Assembly: GCF_005222485.1 (NCBI RefSeq)
Contig: NZ_CP029078.1
Span: forward strand, 5,855,501-5,919,500
Reading direction: 5' to 3'
DNA from: Streptomyces griseoviridis
GTDB taxonomy: Bacteria; Actinomycetota; Actinomycetes; Streptomycetales; Streptomycetaceae
DNA length: 64,000 nucleotides
Shown here: positions 1 to 9,398 of the stretch, in pieces
How the letters are laid out: every line of letters begins with the position of its first letter
How positions within the stretch are numbered: the first letter of the stretch is position 1
The notes under the pieces: model-generated
What the model was told of the DNA's origin: nothing
The model's input: only the letters and a program-made list of their open reading frames with translations
The model's database searches: none
Made by a program: the position numbers and the translations under genes

Positions 1-520
1 CCTCGTCGTAGCGGAACCAGCGCAGATCGAGTGACTCGTCGCTGATCGCCTCGACCGCGCCGGGCGGCGCGAGGACGGCGTACTGGACGTCCAGGTGCCA
101 GTGGCACGGCGCCGGGATCGCGTGCCGGTCGAGCCGCACCGGGCCGCCCGGCAGCAGCGTCAGCCCCGCGACCCCCGACTCCTCGGTGGCCTCGCGCAGC
201 GCCGCCGCCGCCACGGACGGGTCCTGCGGCTCGCAGTGGCCGCCCATCTGGAGCCACATCCGCAGCTTCCTGTGCAGGGTGAGCAGGACCCGCCCCCGCG
301 CCGGGTCGATCACCAGGGCGCTGGCCGTGAGGTGTCCGGCCTCGCACGCCTTCCACATGGCGTCGGGGTGCGCCGACAGATGGTCGAGGTAGGTCTGCCG
401 CAGCGCCTCCTGGGCTGATCGGTCCCGCTCGTCCCCGCCGGTCCGATCGGCCTGGTCAGGCCCCTGCGTCCGGCTCCCGTACCCCTTCAGGACGAGGATC
501 GCGTCGTCGTGCAGGCTCAC
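1..520 (-). CDS. NUDIX hydrolase, C-terminus cut by window edge
   Basis: The gene is read leftwards from a GTG at 520 and runs off the window, so the last residues are missing. Translation gives a NUDIX fold: an N-terminal segment, then a strand and loop ending in MGGHCEP followed by the helix core REATEESGV, which carries the metal-binding glutamates. The family hydrolyses nucleoside diphosphates linked to another moiety; the substrate cannot be told. Its GTG overlaps the stop of the upstream metalloprotease gene in a GTGA, which suggests translational coupling and a shared transcript. Confidence 0.85.
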   Translation of the reverse strand, partial: MSLHDDAILVLKGYGSRTQGPDQADRTGGDERDRSAQEALRQTYLDHLSAHPDAMWKACEAGHLTASALVIDPARGRVLLTLHRKLRMWLQMGGHCEPQDPSVAAAALREATEESGVAGLTLLPGGPVRLDRHAIPAPCHWHLDVQYAVLAPPGAVEAISDESLDLRWFRYDE

Positions 521-1989
521 TCGCCGTCGTCGCCCTTGCTGTCGCCCTTGCTGTCGCCCTTGCCGTCGCGGGGGGTGCCGTCGGTGGGGTCGTCGCCCTC
601 GGCAGCGTCCTTCTTGCGCAGGTCGGGCCTGTCCGCCGCCTCGCCGAGCATCTTGTCCAGCTCGGAGAAGTCCAGCTGCTCGCGGTGGACGAAGCCGTCC
701 GGGTCGTCGAGGTCGGAGGCGGTCGGCAGCATGTCCGGGTGGGCCCACAGGTTGTCCCGGCCGTCGACCCCGCGCGCGTCCGTGAGCGACGCCCAGAGCC
801 GGGAGGCGTCCCGCAGCCGGCGCGGACGCAGTTCGAGGCCGATCAGCGTCGCGAACGTCTGCTCCGCGGGGCCGCCGCTCGCCCGGCGCCTGCGCAGGGT
901 CTCGCGCAGCGCGTCGGCGGACGACAGACGCGGCTTCGCCGCCGCGTGCACCACCGCGTCCACCCAGCCCTCGACGAGCGCGAGCGCCGTCTCCAGACGG
1001 GCCAGGGCCGCCTTCTGCTGCGGGGTGTCCTCCGGCTGGAACATGCCCTGCTGAAGGGCGTCCTGGAGCTGCTCCGGGTTCTGCGGGTCGAACTGGCCGA
1101 CCACGTCCTCCAGCTTGGCGGTGTCGACCTTGATGCCGCGCGCGTAGCCGTCGACCGCGCCGAACAGGTGCGAGCGCAGCCACGGCACATGCGCGAAGAG
1201 ACGCTGGTGGGCCGCCTCGCGCAGGGCGAGGTACAGCCGCACCTCCTCCTTGGGCACGCCCAGGTCCTTGCCGAACGCCTCGACGTTCACCGGCAGCAGC
1301 GCGGCCTTCCCGGCCGGGGTGAGCGGCAGGCCGATGTCGGTGGAGCCGACGACCTCGCCCGCGAGCACGCCGACGGCCTGCCCGATCTGGGTGCCGAACA
1401 TGGCGCCGCCCATGGAGCGCATCATGCCGATCAGCGGGCCCGCCATGGCCTGCATCTCCTCCGGCAGGACATCGCCCATCGCCGCGCCGACCCGCTCGGC
1501 GACCGGGTCGACCAGCTCCTGCCAGGCCGGGAGGGTCGCCTCGACCCACTCCGCGCGCGACCAGGCCACCGCGGAGCCCGCGCCCGACGGCAGGGACGTC
1601 GCGTCGTCGAGCCAGAGGTCGGCCAGGCGCACGGCCTCCTCGACGGCGGTGCGCTCGGCGGGGCCGACGCTCGCGTCCTTGGTGCCGTCCGACGTGCCCT
1701 GCGCGACCGTCTGGCGGGCGATCTGCTTGGCCATGTCCCAGTTCACCGGGCCGCCCTCGTAGGAGAGCATCTGGCCCAGCTGCTGGAACGCGGCGCCCAG
1801 GTCGGTGGGGTTCAGGGAGCCGAACATCGCGGCGAGCGGGTTGTCGCCGCCCCCGGCGCCGGCCGGCCCGAATCCGAACGGATTGGCCGGTCCCTGACCA
1901 CCACCGCCCTGCTGGTCCTTCTTCTTGCCCTCGTCGCCGTCTTCCGGCTCCTCCGGCGGAAGGCCGAATCCGAATGGGGTGTCACTCAC
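517..1989 (-). CDS. Zinc-dependent metalloprotease, DUF2342 family
   Basis: 490 aa. The N-terminus (about residues 1-50) is low complexity, Gly/Pro/Asp rich with NPFGFG segments. The body is helical and contains EAAHQRLFAHVPWL, the region where this actinobacterial family has its predicted zinc-binding histidines. The C-terminus is acidic with repeated GDSKGD units. The family is annotated as a putative zinc-dependent hydrolase; no substrate is established. It heads a two-gene unit with the NUDIX gene (GTGA overlap) and is divergent from the SDR gene at 2182. The start is the first ATG, just before the conserved MSDTPFGFG. Confidence 0.85.
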   Translation of the reverse strand: MSDTPFGFGLPPEEPEDGDEGKKKDQQGGGGQGPANPFGFGPAGAGGGDNPLAAMFGSLNPTDLGAAFQQLGQMLSYEGGPVNWDMAKQIARQTVAQGTSDGTKDASVGPAERTAVEEAVRLADLWLDDATSLPSGAGSAVAWSRAEWVEATLPAWQELVDPVAERVGAAMGDVLPEEMQAMAGPLIGMMRSMGGAMFGTQIGQAVGVLAGEVVGSTDIGLPLTPAGKAALLPVNVEAFGKDLGVPKEEVRLYLALREAAHQRLFAHVPWLRSHLFGAVDGYARGIKVDTAKLEDVVGQFDPQNPEQLQDALQQGMFQPEDTPQQKAALARLETALALVEGWVDAVVHAAAKPRLSSADALRETLRRRRASGGPAEQTFATLIGLELRPRRLRDASRLWASLTDARGVDGRDNLWAHPDMLPTASDLDDPDGFVHREQLDFSELDKMLGEAADRPDLRKKDAAEGDDPTDGTPRDGKGDSKGDSKGDDGE

Positions 1990-2129
1990 GGGATTCCTCG
2001 GCTCCTAGGGCCGCCGGTTGGCTCCGACGGCACGACTGCCCGATAACACCACCCAGCGTAGACACCGCGCGCGGTTCGGGCCTCGGTGCTCCGCCGACTC
2101 GTGGCCTGCGGCAGGATGGATGCCACCTG

Positions 2130-2156
2130 GTACGGACGCGTCACTCGGGTCCGTAC
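2130..2156. promoter_or_regulatory. 8-bp inverted repeat in a divergent intergenic region
   Basis: GTACGGAC and GTCCGTAC are perfect inverted arms separated by 11 bp. The dyad ends 25 bp before the GTG of the SDR gene and lies about 140 bp upstream of the metalloprotease start. Position and symmetry suit an operator; a transcript hairpin is also possible. No regulator is known to me. Confidence 0.35.
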
Positions 2157-2181
2157 TGAAGACAACCGCTGGAGACGCCCG

Positions 2182-3294
2182 GTGAGTTCCCCAGATCCTC
2201 AGGTTCGCGCAGCGCGAAACGAGTCAACCCGTCCCGCCTCGCGCGGGCCCGTCGTCGCGGTCACGGGCGCCGCGTCCGGAGTCGGAGCACTGCTCACCGA
2301 GCGGCTCGCCGCCTCGGACGAGGTCAAGCAGGTCATCGCGATCGACGAGCGGCGCGGCGACTGCGCGGCCGCCCAGTGGCACATCCTCGACGTCCGCGAT
2401 CCGGCCATCGCGGAGAAGCTGCGTGGCGCCGACGTGGTCGTGCACCTCGCGCTCGACCTCGACCTGGAGACCGACTCCGCCGCCCGGACGGCCTACAACG
2501 TCCGGGGGACGCAGACCGTGCTGACGGCCGCCGCGGCGGCCGGCGTCCACCGGGTCGTGCTGTGCACGTCCGCGATGGTCTACGGGGCGCTCCCGGACAA
2601 CGAGCTGCCGCTGTCGGAGGACGCGGAGCTGCGCGCCACGGCCGAGGCCACCGGCGTCGGCGACCTCCTGGAGATCGAACGGCTGGCCCGGCGTGCCCCT
2701 CGGGCGCACCCCGGGCTCAATGTGACGGTGGTCCGCCCCGCCGTCCTCGTCGGCGGCACCGACACCGCGCTGACCAGGTACTTCGAGTCGCCCCGGCTGC
2801 TGGTGGTCGCCGGTTCGCGGCCCGCGTGGCAGTTCTGCCACGTCGAGGACCTGTGCGGCGCCCTGGAGTACGCCGTCCTGGAGAAGGTCGACGGCGAACT
2901 GGCCGTCGGCTGCGAGGGCTGGCTCGAACAGGAGCAGGTCGAGGAGCTGAGCGGCATCCGGCGCATGGAGCTGCCGTCGGCGGTCGCCCTCGGGGCCGCG
3001 GCCCGGCTGCACCGGATCGGTCTGACGCCGTCCCCCGCCGGTGACCTCGCCTACACGATGTACCCCTGGGTGATCAGCGGGAGCAGGCTGCACGACGCGG
3101 GCTGGCGGCCCCGGTGGACCAACGAGGAGGTGCTCGCGGAGCTGCTCGCGGAGGTCTCGGGGCGGCACACGGTCGTGGGACGCCGGCTCGGCCGCAAGGA
3201 CGCGACGGCGGCGGGCGCGGCCGGTGCGACGGTGGCGCTGCTGGGCGCAGCGGCCGTGGTGCGGCGGGCCCGCAAGGCCCGGCGCCGGATCTGA
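2182..3294 (+). CDS. SDR-family NAD-dependent epimerase/oxidoreductase
   Basis: 370 aa from GTG 2182, preceded by GGAGA at 2171; the frame is open further upstream but without support. An N-terminal Rossmann fold has VTGAASGVG (TGxxGxxG dinucleotide loop) and an acidic AIDER after the second strand, favouring NAD. CTSAMVYG corresponds to the Ser/Tyr active-site strand of extended SDRs, but a lysine four residues after the Tyr is not seen, so catalysis may be atypical. Residues near 345-362 form a hydrophobic helix followed by a basic RRARKARRRI tail, suggesting C-terminal membrane anchoring. Substrate unknown. Confidence 0.8.
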   Translation: MSSPDPQVRAARNESTRPASRGPVVAVTGAASGVGALLTERLAASDEVKQVIAIDERRGDCAAAQWHILDVRDPAIAEKLRGADVVVHLALDLDLETDSAARTAYNVRGTQTVLTAAAAAGVHRVVLCTSAMVYGALPDNELPLSEDAELRATAEATGVGDLLEIERLARRAPRAHPGLNVTVVRPAVLVGGTDTALTRYFESPRLLVVAGSRPAWQFCHVEDLCGALEYAVLEKVDGELAVGCEGWLEQEQVEELSGIRRMELPSAVALGAAARLHRIGLTPSPAGDLAYTMYPWVISGSRLHDAGWRPRWTNEEVLAELLAEVSGRHTVVGRRLGRKDATAAGAAGATVALLGAAAVVRRARKARRRI

Positions 3295-3405
3295 ACCCGC
3301 GCGCGCGGGCGGGGCCGCTCCTGTAGGAGGCTCCAAGCGCGCACGCGCGCGTGCCGGGCGAACGTCGTATTCCGGGGTGTCGGACCGGTGAGGCACGATG
3401 GAGCC

Positions 3406-3864
3406 ATGGCACCCACCGACCATCCCGGCGAGCAGGCCGCCGACGACCCCGTCAAGCTGATCGCCGTCCGCGAGAGCCCGCTCTCCGTCGACGAGGTGTT
3501 CCGGGCCGTCGGGGACGCCGCCGCGGGCGGGACCGCGCTGTTCGTGGGCACCGTGCGCAACCACGACGGCGGCGCGGGTGTGGACCGGCTCGGCTACTCC
3601 TGCCACCCCGCCGCCGAGGCCGAGATGCGGCGGATCGCCGAGAAGGTCGTCGCCGAGTACCCGGTGCGCGCCCTGGCCGCCGTCCACCGGGTCGGTGACC
3701 TCGTCGTCGGGGACCTCGCGGTGGTCGTCGCCGTCTCCTGCCCGCACCGGGGCGAGGCGTTCGAGGCGTGCCGGAAGCTGATCGACGACCTCAAGCGCGA
3801 GGTGCCCATCTGGAAGCACCAGACGTTCTCCGACGGCACGGAGGAGTGGGTCGGCGCCTGCTGA
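3406..3864 (+). CDS. moaE: Molybdopterin synthase catalytic subunit MoaE
   Basis: 152 aa. MoaE transfers sulfur from MoaD thiocarboxylate to precursor Z, making the dithiolene of molybdopterin. Family features: GGTALFVGTVRNHDGG near the N-terminus, PHRGEAFEACRKLIDDLK in the middle, and VPIWKHQTFSDGTEEWVG at the end, holding the conserved active-site lysine of the PIWK motif. Length is normal. I chose ATG 3406 over the in-frame GTG at 3388 because it directly precedes the protein-like N-terminus. No moaD lies alongside, so the partner must be encoded elsewhere. Confidence 0.9.
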   Translation: MAPTDHPGEQAADDPVKLIAVRESPLSVDEVFRAVGDAAAGGTALFVGTVRNHDGGAGVDRLGYSCHPAAEAEMRRIAEKVVAEYPVRALAAVHRVGDLVVGDLAVVVAVSCPHRGEAFEACRKLIDDLKREVPIWKHQTFSDGTEEWVGAC

Positions 3865-4062
3865 TGCGGTTCCCCCCTCCGGTTGCGTAACCGCACCCCG
3901 GGTCGGAGCGTTGTCAGTGCGGATGGTTAATCTGCTGATCAGTCAGTTGTCTGTGATGATCCGCACGCACCTGTCCGCGCTCGCCCGTCCGCGCCCTCGG
4001 TGGCTCCCGGGCGAGCCTGTCCGCACACAGGTGTCCGCGTTCGTCTGGGTCGGGAGGTCGGC

Positions 4063-4227
4063 ATGGCGGCACTCGTCTGGTTGTTGATCCCACTGGTCGC
4101 CGCGGTCGGTGCCGGTCTGTGGGGGAGCTGGGCCAACCGCACCCGCAGGGCCCGCAGCGACGGCCCCGAGCTGGACGGCTACGCCCGCTTCCGGGCGGCC
4201 ATGGAGAAGTCCCACACCGGCACCTGA
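4063..4227 (+). CDS. Small single-pass membrane protein
   Basis: 54 aa. ATG 4063 follows GGGAGGT with good spacing. Residues 2-20 form one hydrophobic helix (LVWLLIPLVAAVGAGLW), followed by a basic stretch and an amphipathic tail ending ARFRAAMEKS. It sits 51 bp upstream of the PDZ/Lon-like gene on the same strand and may share its transcript. Function unknown; coding status rests on the ribosome binding site, codon use and clear membrane topology. Confidence 0.7.
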   Translation: MAALVWLLIPLVAAVGAGLWGSWANRTRRARSDGPELDGYARFRAAMEKSHTGT

Positions 4228-4278
4228 CGGACGTGGGGCTGACGGTGCGCCGACAGCTCCGTCCCGTACTGTCTTCGC

Positions 4279-5370
4279 ATGCCACGCCGCACCGCGACGA
4301 TGCTCGCCTCCACCCTGATGCTGATCGCGCTCCTGTGCGCGGGTGTGCTCACCCCCGTGCCGTACTCGGAGATGTCACCCGGGCCGACGGTGAACACCCT
4401 CGGGGACCACGACGGCGAACCGGTGCTCCAGATCTCCGGGCACAAGACGTACCCGACCAGCGGTCACCTGAACATGACGACCGTGCGGGTCACCAGTGCC
4501 GACTACCGCATGAACCTCGTCGAGGCGGTCTACGGCTGGCTCGCCCACGACAACAAGGTCGTGCCGCACGACACGCTCTACCCGGACGGCAAGACCGAGG
4601 AGCAGTCCACCCAGGAGAACGCCGAGGAGTTCAGCCAGTCCCAGGAGAGCGCCAAGGTCGCCGCCCTGAAGGAGCTGGACGTCCCGGTGCGGTCCTGGGT
4701 GATCGTCTCCACCGTCGTCAAGGGATCGCCCGCCGAGGGCAAGCTGCACGCCGGTGACGTCATCAAGGACGTCGACGGGACGGCCGTCAAGGAGCCCGCC
4801 GACGTCGCCAAGCTGGTGACCAAGCACAAGCCGGGCGAGAACGTCGTCTTCACGATCGTGCCGGCCAAGGAGCAGGCCGACGCCGAGAAGGAACAGCGCG
4901 AGACGGCCAGGACCGAGGAGATCACCGTCAGGACGGCGGCCTCCGACGACGGCGGCACCGAGCGGGCCGTCGTCGGGATCTCCGCCGGGACCGACCACAC
5001 GTTCCCGTTCACCATCGACATCAAGCTCGCCGACGTCGGCGGCCCGAGCGCGGGACTGATGTTCGCGCTCGGCATCTACGACAAGCTCACCCCCGGCAGC
5101 CTCACCGGTGGCGCGTTCGTGGCCGGCACCGGCACGATCGACGACGACGGCAAGGTCGGGCCGATCGGCGGCATCGAGATGAAGACGGTCGGCGCGCGCG
5201 ACAAGGGCGCCCAGTACTTCCTGACGCCCGCCGACAACTGCGCCGCCGCGGCCGAGGACACCCCGCACGGCCTCACCCTGGTCAAGGTGAAGACCATCGG
5301 CGACGCCCTCGGCGCCCTGAAGGACATCCGCGCCGGGGACACCGCCGACCTGCCGAAGTGCGGCACGTAG
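4279..5370 (+). CDS. YlbL-type PDZ and Lon-like serine protease
   Basis: 363 aa. An N-terminal membrane helix (about 5-27) is followed by an extracytoplasmic region, a PDZ domain (about 130-215) and a Lon (S16) proteolytic domain (about 235-355). The catalytic dyad is visible: Ser257 in GGPSAGL and Lys302 in GIEMKTVGA, with spacing as in Lon. Such proteins are membrane-anchored proteases acting outside the membrane; in Bacillus YlbL belongs to the DNA-damage/cell-division response, but the Streptomyces role is not shown here. The gene converges with the PPA1309-type gene, leaving 16 bp. Confidence 0.88.
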   Translation: MPRRTATMLASTLMLIALLCAGVLTPVPYSEMSPGPTVNTLGDHDGEPVLQISGHKTYPTSGHLNMTTVRVTSADYRMNLVEAVYGWLAHDNKVVPHDTLYPDGKTEEQSTQENAEEFSQSQESAKVAALKELDVPVRSWVIVSTVVKGSPAEGKLHAGDVIKDVDGTAVKEPADVAKLVTKHKPGENVVFTIVPAKEQADAEKEQRETARTEEITVRTAASDDGGTERAVVGISAGTDHTFPFTIDIKLADVGGPSAGLMFALGIYDKLTPGSLTGGAFVAGTGTIDDDGKVGPIGGIEMKTVGARDKGAQYFLTPADNCAAAAEDTPHGLTLVKVKTIGDALGALKDIRAGDTADLPKCGT

Positions 5371-5386
5371 CCGGCCGGGCGAGGCC

Positions 5387-5932
5387 CTAGTCCTCGAACG
5401 TCGCCGCCAGCGCCTGCGCCAGACCCGGTACCAGGTCCGCGCCCGTGAGCACCTCCGTCGGGGTGTCCTTCTCGCGCAGCCGGACCGCGGAGTCGCGGCC
5501 GCCGTCGCGCAGCGCCGCGACCGTCATCCTGACCTCCTGCCGCTCCGGGTGCGCGGCCACCCACTTCGCCAGCTTCGCCTCGTTCAGACCCTGGGGGACC
5601 TGCGCCTCGGCGGACGGCGGCAGCATCAGCCGCTCCACCGTGAGCGCGCAGCCGACCACCGCGTCGGGCCAGGCGATGGTGGCGAGGAACTCGTCGAGCG
5701 GCTTGCCCGCGGGGATCTCCTCCTGCTCGATCGGGGTGAGGGCGGCGGCCTCCCGCTCCTCGTCGGCCAGACCGAGCTGGGCCGCGAGGCCGGGTTCCTG
5801 GACCCGCAGCCGTGCGGTGTCGACGAGGGCGAAGAGGCGGGCGGGCTGGTCCCAGCCGAGGCCGGAGGCGTACTCGTCGATCTCGAGTACCGCCCGGGTG
5901 AGCGGGTTCGCCGCCATGGGAGTGTTGGACAT
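5387..5932 (-). CDS. PPA1309-family conserved actinobacterial protein
   Basis: 181 aa from ATG 5932. Soluble, alpha/beta, without membrane segments. It carries the conserved core ATIAWPDAVVGCALTVERLMLPP and a C-terminal VRLREKDTPTEVLTGADLVPGLAQALAATF. I recognise the actinobacterial family by its usual place next to the UPF0182 gene, but no biochemical function is known. The frame is open to 6217 without a supporting start; MSNTP fits family length. Divergent from the UPF0182 gene. Confidence 0.75.
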   Translation of the reverse strand: MSNTPMAANPLTRAVLEIDEYASGLGWDQPARLFALVDTARLRVQEPGLAAQLGLADEEREAAALTPIEQEEIPAGKPLDEFLATIAWPDAVVGCALTVERLMLPPSAEAQVPQGLNEAKLAKWVAAHPERQEVRMTVAALRDGGRDSAVRLREKDTPTEVLTGADLVPGLAQALAATFED

Positions 5933-6083
5933 GGTCACAATCCTGCCTCGTTCCCGCCCGGAATCGGGAACCGAGTAAGCGGTGAGTAAGTTGCATAGGT
6001 GTGGGCCCACGATGACGGGGGGCCACGGGAGGTCCTCGAAAACGCGGGCCTGACGGATCGACAGCGAACCACGAGGTGCCACC

Positions 6084-9038
6084 TTGGCTTTCCAGATGCC
6101 GGACCGCGGCGGAGGCCCGACGGGGCCACGGATCAGAGTCGGCCGCCCGTCCCGGCGGGCCCGGACCCTGCTCATGACACTGGGCGTCCTTGCCGTGCTC
6201 GGCATGGCGTTCACCATGTTCGCGGGCTTCTGGACGGACTGGCTCTGGTACCGGTCGGTGAACTACTCCTCGGTCTTCACCACCACGCTCTGGACCAAGA
6301 TCGGCCTGTTCTTCGTCTTCGGCCTGCTGATGGCCGTCGCGGTCGGCTTCAACGTCTGGCTCGCGCACCGGCTGCGTCCGCCGCTGAGCGCCATGTCCAT
6401 GGAGCAGCAGAGTCTGGACCGCTACCGGATGGGCGTCGCGCCCTACAAGAAGTGGCTGCTCCTCGGGATCACCGCGCTGGTGGGCCTGATCGCGGGTGCC
6501 TCGGCCGCCGGTCAGTGGCGGACCTGGCTGATGTGGGTCAACGGCGTGCCCTTCGGACAGAAGGACCCGCAGTTCCGGCTCGACGTCTCGTTCTACGCGT
6601 TCGACCTGCCCTGGTACCGGTTCCTGCTGGGCTTCGGGTTCGCCGCCGCGATCCTCTCGCTGATCGCCGCCGCGCTCACCCACTACCTGTACGGCGGGCT
6701 GCGCGTGACGTCCCCGGGCGCGCGCGCCACGGCCGCCGCCACCGGCCATCTGTCGGTGCTGCTCGGCATCTTCGTCGCCCTCAAGGCGGTCGCGTACTGG
6801 CTCGACCGGTACGGACTCGCCGTGAAGTCCAGTGACTTCAAGGCGACGGACAACTGGACCGGTCTGCGGTACGTCGACGCCAACGCCTATCTGCCGGCCA
6901 AGACGATCCTGTTCTGCATCGCCGTGATCTGCGCGGCGCTGTTCTTCGCCACCCTCTGGCGGCGCACCTGGCAGCTGCCGGTGATCGGCTTCGGCCTGAT
7001 GGTCCTCTCGGCGATCCTGATCGGCGGGCTCTACCCGGCGATCGTCCAGAAGTTCCAGGTCCAGCCGAACGAGCAGGCCAAGGAAGCCCCGTACGTCAAC
7101 AAGAACCTGAAGGCGACGCGCGAGGCCTACGGCATCGACGACGCGCAGGTCACCGAGTACTCGGGCACCGGCAGCACCAAGGACAAGACCAAGCTGCGCG
7201 ACGACGTGGACTCCACGGCGAGCATCCGCATCCTGGACCCGAACATCGTCTCGCCGACGTTCCAGCAGCTCCAGCAGATCAGGAACTACTACGCGTTCCC
7301 GACCAACCTGGACGTGGACCGGTACAGCAAGGACGGCAAGGACCAGGACACCGTCATCGGTCTGCGCGAGCTGAACCTGAACGGCATCCCGAAGAACAAC
7401 TGGATCAACGACCACTTCCGCTACACCCACGGATACGGCGTGGTCGCCGCCAAGGGCACCACGGCCGACGCCGAGGGCCGGCCCGTCTTCACCGAGTCCG
7501 ACCTGCCGTCCAAGGGTGACCTGGGCGACTACCAGCAGCGGGTCTACTACGGCGAGAAGACCACCACGTACTCGATCGTCGGCGGTCCCCAGAAGGAGAT
7601 CGACTACTCCGACGACAGTGGTGAGAAGACCACGAGCTACCAGGGCAAGAGCGGCGTCAGCCTGTCGAGCCCGGTCAACCGGGCCGCGTACGCGCTGGCG
7701 TTCAGCGAGCCGCAGATCCTGTACTCCGGTGCCATCGGCGAGGGTTCGCGGATCCTCTACAACCGCACCCCCAAGGAGCGCGTGGAGGCGGTCGCCCCCT
7801 GGCTGACCATCGACGGCGACGCCTATCCCGCCGTCGTCGGCAACAAGATCCAGTGGATCGTCGACGCCTACACGACGACCAACGGGTACCCGTACGCCTC
7901 GCGGACCACGCTCGGTGACACCACGGCCGACTCGCTGACCGCGACGAACAACTCCCGTGCGGTGGTGGCCCAGCAGAACCAGGTCAACTACATCCGCAAC
8001 TCGGTGAAGGCGACCATCGACGCGTACACCGGCGAGGTCAAGCTCTACCAGTGGGACACCAAGGACCCCGTCCTGAAGACGTGGATGAAGGCCTTCCCCG
8101 GCACGGTGCAGTCCAAGAGCGCCATCTCCCCCGGCCTGATGGACCATCTGCGCTACCCGCAGGACCTGTTCAAGGTGCAGCGCGAACTCCTCACCCGCTA
8201 CCACGTCAAGGACGCGCAGACGTTCCTGTCCGGCAGCGAGGTGTGGCAGGTGCCGGACGACCCGACCAACAAGTCGGGCAACGCGGTGCCGCCGTACTAC
8301 CTGAGCATGAAGATGCCGGACCAGAAGGCGCAGGCGTTCTCGCTCACGACGACGTTCACGCCCAACGGCCGTGACAACCTGAGCGCGTTCATGTCGGTCG
8401 ACGCGGAGGCGGGCACCAGCGACTACGGCAAGATCAGAATCCTGAAACTGCCGACCAGCACCACGGTCAACGGTCCCAAGCAGGTCCAGAGCCAGTTCAA
8501 CTCCGAACAGGACATCGCCGAATCGATCAAGCTGCTCAAGGGCGGCGACTCCGACATCGAGTACGGCAACCTGCTCACCGTCCCGCTGGACGGCGGACTG
8601 CTCTACGTCGAACCGGTCTATGTGCGCGGTGGCGGGCTCAAGTACCCGCTGCTGAGAAAGGTGCTGGTGACCTACGGAGGCAACACCGCCTTCGAGGACA
8701 CCCTGGACCAGGCGCTCGACAAGGTCTTCGGCACCCAGGACACCGGGACGTCGCCTCCTGACGACGACACCACCACCAACCCGCCGCCGACGTCCGAGAA
8801 CCCGACGGTCCAGGGCGCGCTCGAAGACGCCCAGAAGGCGTTCGACGCGGGCCAGGACGCCCTGAAGAAGAACGACTGGGAGGCGTACGGCAAGGCCCAG
8901 AAGGACCTTGAGGACGCGCTCAGGCGGGCCGAGGACGCGCAGAACGCCGCCGACAAGAAGAAGCCGAGCGGCGGCGGCGAGGCGAGTCCGAGCCCCAGCG
9001 GCTCACCGAGCGCCAGCAGAAGTCCGAGCAGCGCCTGA
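6084..9038 (+). CDS. UPF0182 family large membrane protein
   Basis: 984 aa. Seven or so hydrophobic helices fill residues 25-330, then a large extracytoplasmic domain of about 550 residues, then a low-complexity Ser/Pro/Gly tail after a helical, coiled-coil-like segment near 900-955 ([19 protein letters not shown]). The family is widespread in actinobacteria and has no established function. The start is a TTG with GAGG seven bases upstream; an ATG four codons later is the alternative. A TTG start and low-complexity C-terminus are common in this family. Confidence 0.9.
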   Translation: MAFQMPDRGGGPTGPRIRVGRPSRRARTLLMTLGVLAVLGMAFTMFAGFWTDWLWYRSVNYSSVFTTTLWTKIGLFFVFGLLMAVAVGFNVWLAHRLRPPLSAMSMEQQSLDRYRMGVAPYKKWLLLGITALVGLIAGASAAGQWRTWLMWVNGVPFGQKDPQFRLDVSFYAFDLPWYRFLLGFGFAAAILSLIAAALTHYLYGGLRVTSPGARATAAATGHLSVLLGIFVALKAVAYWLDRYGLAVKSSDFKATDNWTGLRYVDANAYLPAKTILFCIAVICAALFFATLWRRTWQLPVIGFGLMVLSAILIGGLYPAIVQKFQVQPNEQAKEAPYVNKNLKATREAYGIDDAQVTEYSGTGSTKDKTKLRDDVDSTASIRILDPNIVSPTFQQLQQIRNYYAFPTNLDVDRYSKDGKDQDTVIGLRELNLNGIPKNNWINDHFRYTHGYGVVAAKGTTADAEGRPVFTESDLPSKGDLGDYQQRVYYGEKTTTYSIVGGPQKEIDYSDDSGEKTTSYQGKSGVSLSSPVNRAAYALAFSEPQILYSGAIGEGSRILYNRTPKERVEAVAPWLTIDGDAYPAVVGNKIQWIVDAYTTTNGYPYASRTTLGDTTADSLTATNNSRAVVAQQNQVNYIRNSVKATIDAYTGEVKLYQWDTKDPVLKTWMKAFPGTVQSKSAISPGLMDHLRYPQDLFKVQRELLTRYHVKDAQTFLSGSEVWQVPDDPTNKSGNAVPPYYLSMKMPDQKAQAFSLTTTFTPNGRDNLSAFMSVDAEAGTSDYGKIRILKLPTSTTVNGPKQVQSQFNSEQDIAESIKLLKGGDSDIEYGNLLTVPLDGGLLYVEPVYVRGGGLKYPLLRKVLVTYGGNTAFEDTLDQALDKVFGTQDTGTSPPDDDTTTNPPPTSENPTVQGALEDAQKAFDAGQDALKKNDWEAYGKAQKDLEDALRRAEDAQNAADKKKPSGGGEASPSPSGSPSASRSPSSA

Positions 9039-9118
9039 CGGCCGCCGGTCGGGCGGCCCCTGACCGGGACGCTGATCAACTGCCCCCCCCGCGCCGTGGT
9101 ACGGTTGCAACACAACGG

Positions 9119-9192
9119 CGCGGGGTGGAGCAGCTCGGTAGCTCGCTGGGCTCATAACCCAGAGGTCGCAGGTTCAAATCCTGTCCCCGCTA
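9119..9192 (+). tRNA. Initiator tRNA-fMet (CAU), copy 1
   Basis: 74 nt, full cloverleaf with anticodon CAT in CTCATAA. Initiator identity is visible: a C1/U72 mismatch at the acceptor end, three consecutive G:C pairs next to the anticodon loop (GGG/CCC), and an A11:U24 pair in the D stem. CCA is not encoded. Identical in sequence to the copy at 12087. Confidence 0.97.
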
Positions 9193-9197
9193 CTGAA

Positions 9198-9236
9198 GTC
9201 GAAGGCCCGGATCCTTAAAGGATCCGGGCCTTCGAC
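9198..9236 (+). terminator. Terminator after tRNA-fMet copy 1
   Basis: Perfect 17-bp stem (left arm starts GTCGAAGGCCCGG) with loop TTAAA, starting 5 bp after the tRNA. No T run follows, as is usual in Streptomyces. Confidence 0.85.
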
Positions 9237-9398
9237 ATGTGCGAACGCATGTCCCGAGATGGGGAGACGGCCGCGCCGACGTGGGGAGTTGGCGAAGACG
9301 TGTTTGACTTGTCGTTCTGTGGGCATGTCGACAAAACGCTGTAGTGACCCTACTGGCTGCGGTATACCAGGTGTACCCGGGTTGCAGGTGGTGCGACG

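Noticed and set aside
3865..3895. Terminator after moaE (TGCGGTT/AACCGCA)
   Set aside because: Only 7 bp with a 17-nt loop; not strong enough to list.
5076..8204. Open frame of over 1000 codons on the minus strand opposite the UPF0182 gene
   Set aside because: Antisense artefact of strong third-position GC; the plus strand encodes a clear membrane protein and the YlbL-type domain.
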